A stretch of DNA of 64,000 nt, taken from positions 995,449 through 1,059,448 of the forward strand of contig KL647302.1 of NCBI GenBank assembly GCA_000727475.1. The letters run 5' to 3'. The notes beneath the pieces are model-generated. The model did no database searches. It had not been told where the DNA came from and was given only the letters and a program-made list of their open reading frames with translations. The translations under genes and the position numbers were made by a program. This DNA comes from Sarcocystis neurona (Eukaryota > Apicomplexa > Conoidasida > Eucoccidiorida > Sarcocystidae). Shown piece by piece: positions 11,831 to 23,648 of the stretch; position 1 is the stretch's first letter, and the number at the start of each line of letters is the position of its first letter.

Positions 11831-12115
11831 CTGCAGTTGAAACCATACAGTTCACCACGAGAAAGCAGACGAAGCTGCTCGTAAAGGCTTAATTCGAAAA
11901 TTCCCACGATAATGCTAATTAATCCGGCTATGCAGTCCACCACCGTGCTCCAACCAACTGGCAACTGCACGTGCTCTCAGCGCCCCCTGCTTCCTCAGAG
12001 TGGAAGGAAAAGTCTACGAATGCATTGCAGGCGTTAGGAGTGGCAGCAACCAGCGGTTAGTAGACTTATGGAGGTCAGAACACCGCTTTTCGTGTGGAAC
12101 GCATACCCCAGTGCA

Positions 12116-12427
12116 CTACCGGAGTTGTGAATAACGTAAGCAACCTTTGTCGTTATGTACGCTTTTCCGTAAGTAAGCCGGTCCTGCCGGCCACAGCCGA
12201 CGTAAACAGTGCTCACGGGAGAAGGCGAGCTGAGCAGTAAGCAGCTGCAATTCACGGAAGGACAGATAACCAGGTGGCGAGGTAGAATCTACAGCTCTTG
12301 CAGCCAAAGTGGAGTGGGCGCGCGCCAGTTCTTCTTTCATGTCTCTCGGATCCTCTCGGCACGGTGCGATGCCAGCACTGATCGTTCTGAAGAGGCACGT
12401 TGCACGATTGCCACAAGAGCACCGCAC
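12116..12427 (-). CDS. Possible exon, unknown minus-strand gene
   Basis: The minus frame contains an amphipathic segment 'DPRDMKEELARAHSTLAAR' followed by 'GYLSFRELQLLTAQLAF', which looks like folded helical protein. Exon ends are not resolved. An ATG occurs inside (the M of RDM), but the surrounding exons suggest it is internal. Confidence 0.35.
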   Translation of the reverse strand: MRCSCGNRATCLFRTISAGIAPCREDPRDMKEELARAHSTLAARAVDSTSPPGYLSFRELQLLTAQLAFSREHCLRRLWPAGPAYLRKSVHNDKGCLRYSQLR

Positions 12428-12736
12428 ACTCCAGCCGACAGAAATGTGATTGTTAACTCAGCGACGAAGCAATGCTCAGACGATATCAAAGACGACCTTC
12501 TCAACAAAACGGTAGATTCCTGATAACGGTGTAGTGCAGATGTCACCGCAGTGTACGTGCATCTACGCCCTCGGCAATACTAGTGAAGGAGCTAATGCTG
12601 GTGGCTTAGGTCGCCACACGGAACAGTCCAGGAGAATTGTCAGTGAGGCTAGGAGGCGTGCTTCTCATCGCAGAGAGACTTTTACCTTGCTTTCTCTGCT
12701 TGCGCATGTGACCCTTTCTGAAGAAATGTCCTGTAC

Positions 12737-12882
12737 CTGCGGCAGTGGTTCTTTAAAAGCTGTGCCAGAGCGGTGACAGCCGAGCGCGTCCGTGGATCTC
12801 TTTGACAGCCAAAAGCTTGCAAAATACGGGGCAAAGCGGTCGACAAATTTATTGGAGCCCCAGAGTTCGCCTCCTCAGGTGA
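12737..12882 (-). CDS. Probable exon, unknown minus-strand gene
   Basis: The acceptor gtgtacag lies just above 12882 and the donor CGCAG/gtacag just below 12737. The exon encodes 'SPEEANSGAPINLSTALPRI' and then a leucine-rich helix ending 'QLLKNHCR'. Splice sites and amino-acid use are convincing, but I do not recognise the protein. Confidence 0.45.
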
Positions 12883-13011
12883 CTGTACACATTCCGCACG
12901 AGCACAAGACACTGCGCGTAAATTCGTGTAACACGGAAATCTGCAAATCCTGAAATGCCTCAGTGTTGCCTTGTATCATTGGGAAGAGCGTCATCCAGAG
13001 CCCCCATCTCC

Positions 13012-16000
13012 CTACTCTCTGCAGAGGGGCACTTTCACTGGACTCAGGCTGTAGCGGTCTGCGATTTGCCGCAATCTGGTGGACACAAGTGGCGGCAACA
13101 CGTCAGAAAGAGACAAGAAGCAATGGAAAGTCTTTTTTGTTAAAACCGTAGGCGACAAAAAAGCTTTTGTTTTCTCAGCGCGAGTTGCGCACTGTTCCGG
13201 TGGTTTGAGAAGTTCTTCGACTTCACTGAATCTGCACGGGCGCATCAATCTATTCATCGCCTTAACTTTTGCAAGCTTTCACATGCAGAAGGAGTGCCAC
13301 TATTTAGAAGAACTACAGTCAAGTGCGGTGAGGCCGCCGAAGCAGATGGCAGACATCGGAGAAGAGCCTGACCTGATTACCGCTTTCCCACAGGACCCTC
13401 TCGATATTTACTTGCATATATGCATACACCAACCTGAGGGCAGGCTAGTGAGATGTCACCAATATTGTCAGCCGCCTCGCCTGGTTTAGGTTTGGAGCTG
13501 ACGAATAAAAGCCTCGAAAGCTCTTGCTTACCTGCAAAGACGCATAGAGTTTCAATAGACTACGCTCGAAGCTGTCCAGTATGTCTTTACATTCTCGCTC
13601 CTCCTCCCCAGCCTCTTCATTCTGGGCAAGCTGGTCTATCAGTGACGCCGTAGACGTAGCGTCTGAACAGGTTGTCAGAGTCAGGTCCCTTCGTGTGTCC
13701 CCCTGCGAAGTGTCATCACTGTCGCCAGAGGCTGGAAAAACAGGACTGGAGTAGTACGATGCACTGTGGTCTGTTGCTGTTGGCTTTGAAAACTGCACCG
13801 GTTGCGCACAGTGGGGGGTCCATAATTCACTTAGTGACAAACATCTTCTCACACTATTTCCCGTCATCGTTGAGCATCTGTTTCGTTCACCAGTGGCATC
13901 ACAACTTCTGGGACGATTCCAGGGCGTGCGTCGGCAAGTACTGCCGCCCAGGGCAGTGTTGAATTTGACCGCAACACTGCTCACGCGCGTGTCTTCGCTG
14001 CCACAGTTGTGGTCTGCTGGAGAGCTGTAAGGTTTAACGCTGCTTTCGACAGTGGCCTTCTCCCAAATCGGATTCTCGCACTCAGCGTTGCTTTCGGAAA
14101 CACACCGGCTCTGACTGCAGTCCGTGGCGCTGTACGTGTCGGTGCATTCTGCCCTGCAGCAAGTGCTGCTCTGGATTGACGACCGTGCAGAGAAGCAGCA
14201 CGACGGATTTTCGACTTCAGCTTTACGGATCGCTGTAAAGGGGCGCGCTGCAGTGAGGTCACTCAGCGAAGCAGGACTACCCAGCGCGCGACATGGGATT
14301 TGACGCGGGTCGACTGTTCCTACGTCTCCCGCAGCAGCACTACTTGAAAGAATACTCGAAATATCCGTCCTACAAAAGGATTCAGTAGCGCCAGCAGCAC
14401 GGGCTGCCTTCGAATACGGTTTGTAAGGATTCGGCGAGGGGCTAGAGTGGGCACGGGCAGAAGGATTGCTGGCAGCTGTCGCAGGGGATTCCTGAGGCGT
14501 AGAACTGGACGCGGCAGGAGGAGACCTTGGATCAGAATGTTCTGTTGTAGGAGGTGGAGAGCACAGGTGATCTGATGAATCTGTGGCCGTCTCGAGACTT
14601 TGCATATGCCGTGAGGTGGTGGCTACACAAGTATCCAGCGCTGCATCTCCTACGTCTGTACTAGAACCTGAAGAGCGCAGAGCGCTTGACTCGCTCCACT
14701 CAACGGTTCTTTTTCTCGCGTATCGCCGCGCTCGCTGTCCTGGAAGCGCGGCATTATCCGGATCGTGTCCGGTGCAACTGGATTCCTCTAAATTTATCCT
14801 AGGGCTGGGCGACAATGTCGCTTTGCAAAGCGTACGTGTGAGGCTTGGTAGTTCTCTTTTCATAGTGACGGATGGTTTTTCTAAGGCATTCTTCTGCGCC
14901 GTGAAGACGTCCTGGGGCGTCGCGGCTGCTAAACGAACATCTCGTGCAGCAGGCTGAAGAGAAGGGCAGTCTGTAGAGCAAGCGGAATCGCCTTCTTCGT
15001 CTTTTGCGGCTGGTACTGCGAGGTGTCGGCCAACCTTATGCGTTGCGCTTAACTGAAGTTTTGTGTCTACTATTTGCGGCAGTGTGGTCTGCCAAACTGT
15101 GGCACTTGTACCTTCTCTCAGTGCGCCTGTGCATTGTGAAAAGGCACAGGCACCGCTTCGAGAGGCACAACGAGCAAACGCCCTGCATACGCGGCGAAGC
15201 ACTTCTAAGAGGGTCAGGTCATCAGAGCACTTTTTAGCTGATTCTTGAATGTCGTTTGAACTCTGGGTTGAACGGCGGAGCGATTGTGGTGGAAGTCTGT
15301 GGGCGCAGAGAATAGTAGCGGGCACTGCTCCCTTAGTTAGTAGTTGTTGTCGTGCGTGTCCATCGTTTGCTTGTTGGAGTAACCACGCAGCAGCATAACA
15401 GTTGTCTGGCGTTTTGCATGCCAGATCCCTGTCCAACCTGCACGTTGTTGAGTTTCCGCGCGTGGCGGGTTCTTCTGTAACTTCCTCGAGCTTTGCGTTT
15501 CTGGCTGCTCTTTCTTCTGTAGCCGATGCTTGTGGCGCCGTCATTTCCACATCTCGTCGAAGGAAATCTTTGAACCACCCGGCAAAGTGCTGCAAATCAG
15601 TAAGCAGAGCAGCCGTGTTTGTAGTGGCAAGAAGGATAAGTGAAAGCACTATGCGGCGAGTGGTAACATCACCGCCCCTTGTGTCTTCTTCGACTCCGGG
15701 AAGACCTTTGCGTTCTTGTAATTCCGGAGACGCTCTAACAACTCCTCGAGATGAAAAAGAGCTTGCCTGGACCGCTCCAAATGTCTTGAAATAAACCTTT
15801 TGCAAAAGGGGATCAACTGCGAAGCAGAACGTGAAAAGTTCTTTCGGGGTTGAGGCTCAACGAAAGTGACACGTCTTTGTGGTTCCGGGCGGCGCTGATT
15901 GTGGGCGCCGCTCTTACGTATTGAATCGTGCAATTCACCGGTATTGCGTATACTTACACGGGACGAGTGAGTGTAGCACGACGCGTGTCGAAGGCAGGTG

Positions 16001-16062
16001 AGTAGGTGGCTGGCTGCCCGAGAGAGTTGTGGGAATCGCAGGGCTTTCATAACAGACGGCAC
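13012..16062 (-). CDS. Multi-exon hypothetical gene, 5' exons (about 860 residues)
   Basis: Four exons are visible: 16062-15958 (starts at ATG), 15894-15706, 15589-13532, and 13275 to near 13012. Introns have GT-AG ends, including a perfect donor gtaagtat after 15958 and gtaagc after 13532, and all first three joins are in phase 0. Exon 2 gives a basic stretch 'RRVTFVEPQPRKNFS' and an amphipathic helix 'QALFHLEELLERLRNYKNAK', running into 'HFAGWFKDFLRRDVEM'. Exon 3 is about 690 residues of Ser/Thr/Ala-rich, presumably disordered sequence that ends in a Glu-rich helix. Exon 4 gives 'KVKAMNRLMRPCRFSEVEEL' and more ordered protein. The downstream exons at 12.9-7.1 kb may belong to the same gene. 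The ATG may not be the true start, because upstream exons cannot be excluded. No family was recognised. Confidence 0.6.
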
Positions 16063-16657
16063 TTTTCTGTGTTGAATTGCACGAATATGGAACTCTCCCT
16101 CCGTTCGAACAAACCTTTGTCGCCGACTGCAAAATACTCATTGCTTCGCGATAGGTAATCCTGCAGAAAGCACAACCACACAGACGATATCTCACACAAC
16201 TTTGGGGTGTGTCGGCACAAAAGTATCGTCGCTCCATTCCAGGGTTCACGCAGAGCTCTCAATAAAAAGTCTGCAGGCGGAAAACGGGCGCAGGCTACGC
16301 GATGACGTCGCGGCCAGCAGGTGCCTAAGTTTGCAGACTGAGGGTCGCAGAACTTGAAACACTACTGTGCATTGTAAGGCAGACTCTTTGGCCGTCTCGA
16401 GTGTTCACAGGGCGTGCGACGAATATCGTGATTAGAATGATGGTCATTTGCCCGGAAGAGGGATAACTGAAACTGCCGTTCGAAAAGAAGCCGCTGCACC
16501 GATTCACACAGGTGTCAGTTGGGAAAGTGCTGGCTGTGCCTTTCGTCAGTGAAGCTGCAGCAGCCGCTGATCCCTTGTCAATTGCACAACGGACAAGGAA
16601 CTGCTTATTCACTACGAAGGCGAGCATTATCTCCCTTTAACACTTTCTACCCCACAG

Positions 16658-16845
16658 CGTTTGTCGAGCTTGTGAAGGGAGCACAGGCTGTTGCATTTAC
16701 CTCGGATGACACAGAAACGCTCCAAGAATACGTTCGTCTATTGAGTGCATGGGGGGACGCGCAGCTTCAAATGCAGGGAGGGCTTCTGCGAGTACGGCGG
16801 CAACTGCGACGGCAGAACAAACACCATGATGCTGGGTCTAAGTAG
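16658..16845 (+). CDS. Exon of an unknown plus-strand helical protein
   Basis: After the acceptor ctaccccacag at 16657, the frame reads 'AFVELVKGAQAVAFTSDDTE', then a helix 'TLQEYVRLLSAWGDAQLQMQ', then an Arg-rich tail to TAG 16843-16845. An in-frame donor (CGA/gtacgg near 16791) might instead splice it on to the exons at 17.7-18.5 kb. An upstream piece ending near 16,640 ('VLAVPFVSEAAAAADPLSIA') may be the preceding exon. Heptad-like Leu/Gln spacing suggests a coiled coil. No family was recognised. Confidence 0.45.
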
Positions 16846-17748
16846 CATAAATATACTATTCGAAACGGCCTTTCTGTGTTGCTGCAAGATTTTTTTGTGT
16901 CGTAAACCTGCCTCGGCGTTCGCACTTGCTTCTCCCTCATACTTCACACTGGACAGGTTTAGTCAAATCCACGGCTCCTATGAATCATCGAGTGAGACAA
17001 CAGAACTCTACGCTGCAATAAACGTCTTACTGTTTAAGTTAGTATCGTCCCCCGTAACTGTCGTAAGTAGTTCAGCAAAAAGGATGAATAATTGCTCTTC
17101 AAAACACCGTAGGGACTGTAGCCCTGCAGTGTTTCTAAAGGTGTTGAAACCTTCAGAGTTAAGCGTGCACGTGTTGATCGACGCGCTTCGAGTATTCAAC
17201 TTGGACGAAAGCTGCGCTGAGGCTCCCCATCGGAGCACTTCACTTTTCCATAAAAGGGGCACGATGACCCCTTTAAACGTTCTGCTGTCTTGTCCGCCGT
17301 GTCGTATCCCTGCTACACTGCCGCTGGTGCAGCTACTGCATGGCAATTTCGACTGCATATCCTCTCGCAGTATGCGGCTGAGTTCGTGCGCCGCAGCGTT
17401 TCGCACCGCTGCGCACCTGCGAGACACAGAGAGCGTACTCTGCCACGCTTTTTGTTACTCCTCATGCACTTCGCGAATCGTATTCGAAGATTCTGTGATA
17501 TTCACACACTTGACAGTTGCCGTGCACTGCGTGTGACGAGAAAACAAACTTGGGACACACAGAAACCAATGGTAGACGCACACAGTGTTCAGCGGATCAG
17601 CTGCTGCTCCGGTGAGCTGTCCGCCTGCGTAGTAGCAGTAAAATGTATTTGTGTCGCACAGGGAAAACCTCTTCTTGCCTGCGGAACAGACTCGCCTAAG
17701 CAAATCAATGTTCGTCGGTGTCTGCACCTTGGACATGACCAACAAAAG

Positions 17749-18463
17749 GTGCGCTGACATTCGGTGGCGTGTCTGTAGAAGGCTTTACGCAGACCTGTAC
17801 CGATGCAGCTACGAACTGCTCCAGGTTGAAACAAACCTGCAGATATAGACGCGCATTTCTCCTCTGTGCATCGTTTCCTCCACGTAACTGTGAGTGTTGG
17901 GGAAGTCACGTCCCAGCAATGTGCTCCACGGTCTTCCTCACCTATGTCCCAAAGCCGTTCGCATGCACATCAAGCTGTGCAACACTAAACGCTGAGGGTT
18001 GAAGGAACTGAACGATTGCCTCCCTTTGGTTGTATTCTGGGTGGCTTTGGCGGATATAGCTAGAATTATGGGACCGCAGAAACGAAGCAGATCTCCAAAG
18101 AGTTGTATATATGGGACCGCGGAATCGTTGTTTGCGTCGTGCTTTGTCATCTCCAGTAAAGACAGCTGCAGCCACAGTCGACACATCTTGATGTTGACCG
18201 GGTGATACATGTCCCCGGAAAATCGAGCCTCATATGTTCGTATGTTTCGCCTATTGTGTTGTTGGAGGTGCGCACCACCATAGAGGAGAATGTTCAGCCC
18301 TTGGCCTGTGCACCTCCAGTACCTTACAAAGTACAACACGAGACGCCGCACGCAGGAAGAAGCTGAAGTTAGAGTGTTCGAAAATGCGGTGCAATTATTC
18401 TTCGACCACAGCGCGACGCAGCACCACTCTGGTGGACTACGCTGCATAAGTCTTCAACGATAA
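17749..18463 (+). CDS. C-terminal exons of an unknown plus-strand protein
   Basis: Exon 17749-17824 ('CADIRWRVCRRLYADLYRCS'...ELLQ) ends at CAG/gttgaa. Exon 18320-18463 starts after cacctccag, and both are in phase 0 at the join. Together they read '...SYELLQ' + 'YLTKYNTRRRTQEEAEVRVF' and then 'ENAVQLFFDHSATQHH', ending at TAA 18461-18463. The continuity of a charged helix across a 495-nt intron is strong support. It may continue the exon at 16,658. The minus-strand frame covering 17,938-18,447 is an alternative for part of this DNA but lacks such a join. Function unknown. Confidence 0.5.
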
Positions 18464-19069
18464 GCGCCACCGCAACCGGGTACAGAGGTGGAATCGGAGC
18501 GAAATAGGAATCGATTCATTCTGTGGATAAGATCTCAACGTTTATCGAATTGGGCAGCCGCTGTCCCTGGAGGAAATCGGCGACAAGCGACATGTTTGCC
18601 CGTGCATAGCGGCTAAGCATATTCTGCCCCTACGTCCGCCCTCGCCTTCAGTGCGACATGCAAAAGCACACATTCGTACATATTTATAGTGCACACGAAC
18701 GCGTGCACGTTCACCGGCACTAGTAGGGATGCATCTACTCTTTCGCTGAGACACACACAGGCATGATCACCTCTGAATTAATTTACACTAGATGTGAGCT
18801 GGTACGTAGAGCAGGCGTACTCGTGCACTTAGTTATGAAAGTACAAATGTATCCATATCCGTCAGTCTTAATGACAGGTACCTTCCTATTCTATGACAAC
18901 ACTGCCCGGGGACGGCTACAGGAGCACAGAAACGCCTACGTCCCACAAAGTTGTGTGGCATGACAAACCGTTGGGTATAGCTGCGGTGGTACTGGGTGAA
19001 GCATCAGGGCGATGGAAAAAATGTTTTGTAGGTGCGCTCCCACCCACGTAAGAGAGAAGCGTCATACAG
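18464..19069. other. Intergenic, nothing recognised
   Basis: Lies between the plus-strand terminal exon and the stop of the minus-strand gene at 19,070, so it is a convergent 3' region. Only short frames are seen. Confidence 0.45.
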
Positions 19070-19972
19070 TCAAAAATACTGTGTGAAGCTGCAGTATGAA
19101 CTAGGTATGCTTCGCTCCGTGCACACTTTTACCTCGTCAGCACAGAATCTCGACATGCGTAGCGCAGCTATAATCCATGGATCATTGATATCCCAGTTGT
19201 CAGGACAAACTTCTTCGTGTTGGTGTTCCTGCAGGACACTTTTCCATGAAGGGAACACGTAGTGCCCGCCAAAACGCACATGCAACAAGCGCCTGCAAAC
19301 ATTACAGTACGCTTCCTCATCTCCGTAGGTCGCAGTGTGGAGCCACGCGTCACACATCACCAGTGGATCGGCAGAAGCAAGGAGTGAGAGTACACGCGCA
19401 GCGTCGTTCGCCAGAATATGTTTCCTGGCTAGTCGCCGAATGCCTTCCTGCGAGCCACCGTCTTGTGTTCCTTCAAAGGCAGAACCACCCCAATTCGGCA
19501 AAAAATTATTGTGTGTAGAGTCTGCTGCATGCGCATCCTGAAAGGCAGGGATATCTTCCGATGCAGTTGCCGCAAGCTGGGCACCGAGAGAGGTCAACCG
19601 GTTGTCGCGGGTCTGCGCAAAAGTCGCGGCGAAGAGAGCAGTGGAGCCTCGGACTCCCGCGTGACTTAGAAAGCTGCAAAGAAATGCTTCCATAACTTCG
19701 AACAGGGAATGGCGCAAATCAGCCGGTGTCTGCAGAGAGTCTTCGAATAAGCCTAAAGGACAATTCGATATATCCAGGCAAATAGTCAGCATGTGCAGGA
19801 ATCGAACAGCAATCACAACCCGCCCATATTCACACACGTACCGGTGCGGACCTCTCAGCATTATGTGGAGACTGCCGACACACGAAGGCTGGAATCTTGT
19901 AGGTGTACGGGAGAATGATGCGTAAACAAGGGAACGAGCGGTGACGTCGAGCGAGAGGGCCAGTGTGCGCAC
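19070..19972 (-). CDS. Hypothetical protein, terminal exon (300 codons)
   Basis: A 300-codon minus frame that starts at a GTG, so the true 5' end is probably a splice acceptor. The protein is mixed alpha-type with balanced composition, unlike the low-complexity neighbours. Segments such as 'RFLHMLTICLDISNCPLGLF', 'IRRLARKHILANDAARVLSL' and 'NWDINDPWIIAALRMSRFCA' look like folded helices. A good donor (GAG/gtaaaa) follows 'RFCADE', about 20 codons before the stop at 19,070, so the last codons could be intron. No signal peptide or motif was recognised. Confidence 0.5.
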   Translation of the reverse strand: MRTLALSLDVTARSLVYASFSRTPTRFQPSCVGSLHIMLRGPHRYVCEYGRVVIAVRFLHMLTICLDISNCPLGLFEDSLQTPADLRHSLFEVMEAFLCSFLSHAGVRGSTALFAATFAQTRDNRLTSLGAQLAATASEDIPAFQDAHAADSTHNNFLPNWGGSAFEGTQDGGSQEGIRRLARKHILANDAARVLSLLASADPLVMCDAWLHTATYGDEEAYCNVCRRLLHVRFGGHYVFPSWKSVLQEHQHEEVCPDNWDINDPWIIAALRMSRFCADEVKVCTERSIPSSYCSFTQYF

Positions 19973-20181
19973 GCAATGGCGCAGCGTATTCGATGACGAT
20001 ATAGAACGACACTCGGGGAAATAGCGGCTGTGATTTTGGCTGACTCGCTAACACGTATGTTGTGTAGGAAACGTGGGCAATGAGGTGGGGGATTATTCGT
20101 GTTGCAGCTCTGTTCTACGTACGCTAAGTCGGCTGTACTGAGTTACTTTAATTTGTGAACGGAAATACTTCTGTTTTAACA

Positions 20182-21864
20182 CTAAAACCCGCAGACGCGA
20201 GGGGTGCCAGCGTCGGATACCCTGTCTGATCTCCCACCTTCTTTAAAAATCTGTAAAAGCAGATGCAGTTTTTCCAAATCCCGAGCCGCCTGCTGACCCA
20301 GCTGTTCAGCAGGCGGCGGACACCTTTCTGCTGACAGCATGGCCTTCAGCCAGGAGCGGAAGCTGACCCAGAAGGGAGTGCAGTAAGATTGCACAGGTGG
20401 GCTCGCTTGTAAGGACGTTTCTGAAGCAGTCTGCCTTTGGCGAAGTCGCAGCTCTGCTTTGTCTAGCATTTGTCGTATTGTCACCCAAATGCCTTGTTCT
20501 TTGCCCACAATCCTCGCGGCTTCTCGTAAGGTCAGACCGAAGGCCTGCTGCAAGGATGCCAGTACAAACCCTTCACATGTGGGTGTCGTCCTCTGGCATG
20601 AAAATGCTCTGCAAGGAGCGGCGATGGTGGATGTACGAGCCGCAGGCAAGCCCACAGTGGCAGTTCCTGCCGAACACAGAGCAGCCTCCTCGACGTCACT
20701 CTCAGCATGCTTCGTCCACAGACAAGGACTGTCGTGAGGAGTGTAGCTGGGAGTCAATGCACCGCAGCTTCGCTCGCGAAATTGCTCCTTCAGCCGCGAT
20801 GTTGAGACGCCCCGTGAGCAAAAGGGTATCTCTGGCTCCTGTTGTGCTCGTTTCACAAGAACGTCGCTGCTCGTTTCATGCGGTGAGGCAGAAGAGGGTT
20901 CTTCGGTTGTGACTTTTGCGATGGCATCCCTTCGCGGTCTTTGGAAGCTAGTGAAACTATGGTCGATGCGTTTCCACTCAGGAGACCCTTGTGAAGCTTG
21001 CGGCGGAGGATACTGGCAACTTGACTGAGGACCGTCTGTGCACACAGGATATGTGCCATAAAGAAATGCACCCGCAGGCAAAAGGACGCTCTGCCCAATT
21101 TCCTTCACCCGGACTGGTCCCATTTCTAGCGGAAGATTCGTTTCACAGTCTCCAGACACCTGCCCTGTAGGGTACGGGTTCACTCCATGACAGGGTCCGT
21201 CACACCGAGAGCATCTTTTTGTGTCACTGCTATCCCTGAGGCGCTGCCCAGCCATTGACTTGGCCTCACATCCCCTGACCGTACGTTCTTCCCTCAGTCC
21301 CCTTGCGTTGGAAAATTGTTCTGAACACCGGTGACCAGAGGCACGACGTTGCACCCTGAGCAAGACCAATTCTTTGGCGGGCTCTTCAACGTTCGAATCA
21401 TCTTGTCCCCAGGAGCGTATATGAGGGCGTGATTGTTGGAATACGTACTCCTGAGGTAACATTGCGCGTTCTTGCCAGGAGGTCCCTACGCACCTCTGAA
21501 TTTCAGGTGCCTTCGGACAGTTTCCGGCATGATTTTGAACTGCAGACTGCGGGCGCGCCCCTTCGCTTGTCCCTTTCAGTCTCAACAATTTCTTTCGTTC
21601 GCATTTGCAGGCATGATGGGAAGCATTCCATGCATGTGATGTACAGTGCCGACCCTCTGCCGTCTCCGGATTCTGACCGGCGTCGACAGGAACCAGGGGA
21701 GAGTGGGTGCCGCTGCAGGTGCAGTCGGCTGATCCCCTGCTGCCGCGTGGCATGTGGCCTCTTGTTGCAAGAGTGGAGGGTTCCTCCATTGACGGAACTG
21801 AAGCTGACTGCACATCAGATGCCACAGTTCGCCTTTGCAGACTTGGACTTCTCCTTTCGTACAA
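20182..21864 (-). CDS. Hypothetical protein with a conserved-looking C-terminal helical domain
   Basis: A 560-codon minus frame that begins at TTG after a stop, so it is probably a large 3' exon. A possible N-terminal exon with ATG ('MVERRQRPLASDAETLHFFH') overlaps it in another frame near 21,950. Residues 1-420 are Ser/Arg/Gln-rich and look disordered, with a Cys cluster 'KRCSRCDGPCHG'. From about residue 435 a compact helical region follows: 'LASLQQAFGLTLREAARIVG', 'IRQMLDKAELRLRQRQ', 'FWVSFRSWLKAML' and 'RDLEKLHLLLQIFKEGG'. This last part is the likely functional domain, but I cannot name it. Confidence 0.5.
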   Translation of the reverse strand: MYERRSPSLQRRTVASDVQSASVPSMEEPSTLATRGHMPRGSRGSADCTCSGTHSPLVPVDAGQNPETAEGRHCTSHAWNASHHACKCERKKLLRLKGTSEGARPQSAVQNHAGNCPKAPEIQRCVGTSWQERAMLPQEYVFQQSRPHIRSWGQDDSNVEEPAKELVLLRVQRRASGHRCSEQFSNARGLREERTVRGCEAKSMAGQRLRDSSDTKRCSRCDGPCHGVNPYPTGQVSGDCETNLPLEMGPVRVKEIGQSVLLPAGAFLYGTYPVCTDGPQSSCQYPPPQASQGSPEWKRIDHSFTSFQRPRRDAIAKVTTEEPSSASPHETSSDVLVKRAQQEPEIPFCSRGVSTSRLKEQFRERSCGALTPSYTPHDSPCLWTKHAESDVEEAALCSAGTATVGLPAARTSTIAAPCRAFSCQRTTPTCEGFVLASLQQAFGLTLREAARIVGKEQGIWVTIRQMLDKAELRLRQRQTASETSLQASPPVQSYCTPFWVSFRSWLKAMLSAERCPPPAEQLGQQAARDLEKLHLLLQIFKEGGRSDRVSDAGTPRVCGF

Positions 21865-21959
21865 CAGCGAACGACCGCTCGCGCCCTATCGGTGTGGAAA
21901 AAATGCAGTGTTTCGGCGTCTGATGCCAGTGGTCGTTGTCTTCTTTCGACCATTTTCAT

Positions 21960-23498
21960 CCTCGTGCAGGCGCGGCGTTTGCAATTGCGTACTGAAATAC
22001 CTAGTGCACGATGCCGAACGTAGCAAGCTTGTCAGGCGAGTTCACTGTGTACAACGACGAGTAAGGAAGCAGGGAAACGCGAAAAGCGGGGAAGCGTCTG
22101 CAGGCAGCAGGCGTATACCACATAGCCGCTTACGTCTAGGGACGGAGGTGGCGACTGGTACATCATACAGTGCAGATGAGAAAAAGGGGAGCACATTGCA
22201 TGTGGACGCCGAATGACTTGCACTGAACTCGACCGGCAGACGGGGTGATACAGCTCAGTAAGTGGCTGTGGCTCTTGACTCCTGTGATTCCTTGATCTCA
22301 TTCTAGCTCTTCGTTTACACCGATGTGGTAAACTGAAGGGACGGACTAGAGAAAACAGCTTCACACAGCGTAGCGTCTGCTGCTTTTGTGAAGCTGCGAC
22401 GCACAGGTTTGCCATCGGGACGTTTGTTAAGTGCCGCGATCGCTGCTGTGCGTCCCGGCGACGTCAATGACAGCAGTCCGTGTTTCCTGTACGTGTGCCC
22501 GGCAACAGCGGAACGCTTTCCTAGCCAGTTCTCTGGGAGCGTGCCCGCAGCAGGATGTGAAGAAAGGTCCCTAAATCTCTTTAATATCACGGTGACCCAC
22601 AATGCACTGTAGCCAGTCCTGAGCAGTCAAGCAAGAGCACCGTGGCAGGCCGCTTCTGGTCTCGCCGGTCCGTAAGAGGACTGCGGTGAAAAGAAAGGTG
22701 CGTGAAGACGAAGCGGTCCTCGTTGGGACGGGTCCGCAAATTCAGGCGGTCAGGTCTAGCTGACACGCCTCGTGCTTATGCCGACAGCGGCGTACCTCCA
22801 CTGTCCGATCGCCTTTCGCCTTTTTTTGTAGTTATCCGGAAGATCCAAGAGAGGAAACACAAATGCGTGGCACACTATTAGCGCCGAGTTAGTCAAGTGC
22901 AACCTGGATTGCACTGCGACAAAGCCACACCTGGCCGCCCCTGGTGCTGCGCCGCCTTTATGTTACCAGCAGCTAAACGCATTAGCGGATACATGGGGTA
23001 CGCCACCGGTGGACTGCATTATCTCCTGGACTCCACTAAGAGACAACTGTCTTCATCTTCATCTAAATGGTAAACGTGACAGAATAGCTTCAGTCAGATT
23101 ATCGGCAGTCACATGAGCTGGATAAGTTGTCATATATAGGGGCGAAAAAGCCTTTCTCAACAGCCTGAATGCTGAAGTTTTCAGTGCGAAGCTACGGGGT
23201 CACGTCTTGTTTCGTGTCTTTCCTGAGGGTTTGAGGGAGCTGCTGCTGCAGCGTCTAGTTATCATCCATCTGTGATTTATCTGCAGGGTAGAATCGCACG
23301 CTCTGCGCAGCTGCTCCATTTTCGAAAGGGCAGCTGACGTACAAGAAAGAAGAAACAACCAACAGAGGTGGAGCCAAGATGAAACACTAAAGAGCGAAAT
23401 ACACCATTTTTTACGCCGTGTGGTCGGTTCGTAAGGCAACGCTTACGAGTCACGCAAGCAATGAACCTGAACCTGGAAGGGCGCACTGTGTTCGGAAG
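21960..23498. other. Intergenic, nothing recognised
   Basis: Short frames only, on both strands, with no repeats. From about 22,620 to 23,190 no frame of 60 codons exists at all. It probably contains the promoter and 5' leader of the minus-strand gene that ends at 20,182. Confidence 0.45.
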
Positions 23499-23648
23499 AT
23501 GCAAGCCTCGCGCTCTAGCCTCTCCTGTTGGCGCTTGTGCCTAGCCTTCGCGTACGTGGCAGCAGGAATTCTGGTCGCCGTCTGCTTCCCACTACAAAAG
23601 GGGAAATCACTGCTGCACTTCGAATGCGACACTGTGCAGAGCACGTAG
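23499..23648 (+). CDS. Possible first exon or small protein with a signal peptide or anchor
   Basis: ATG at 23499 opens a 49-codon frame with a short basic N-terminus, then a hydrophobic core 'LCLAFAYVAAGILVAVCF', then a polar tail, ending at TAG 23646-23648. The pattern is that of a signal peptide or membrane anchor. It may be the first exon of a longer secreted protein, but no downstream exon could be joined with confidence. It could also be chance. Confidence 0.2.
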   Translation: MQASRSSLSCWRLCLAFAYVAAGILVAVCFPLQKGKSLLHFECDTVQST

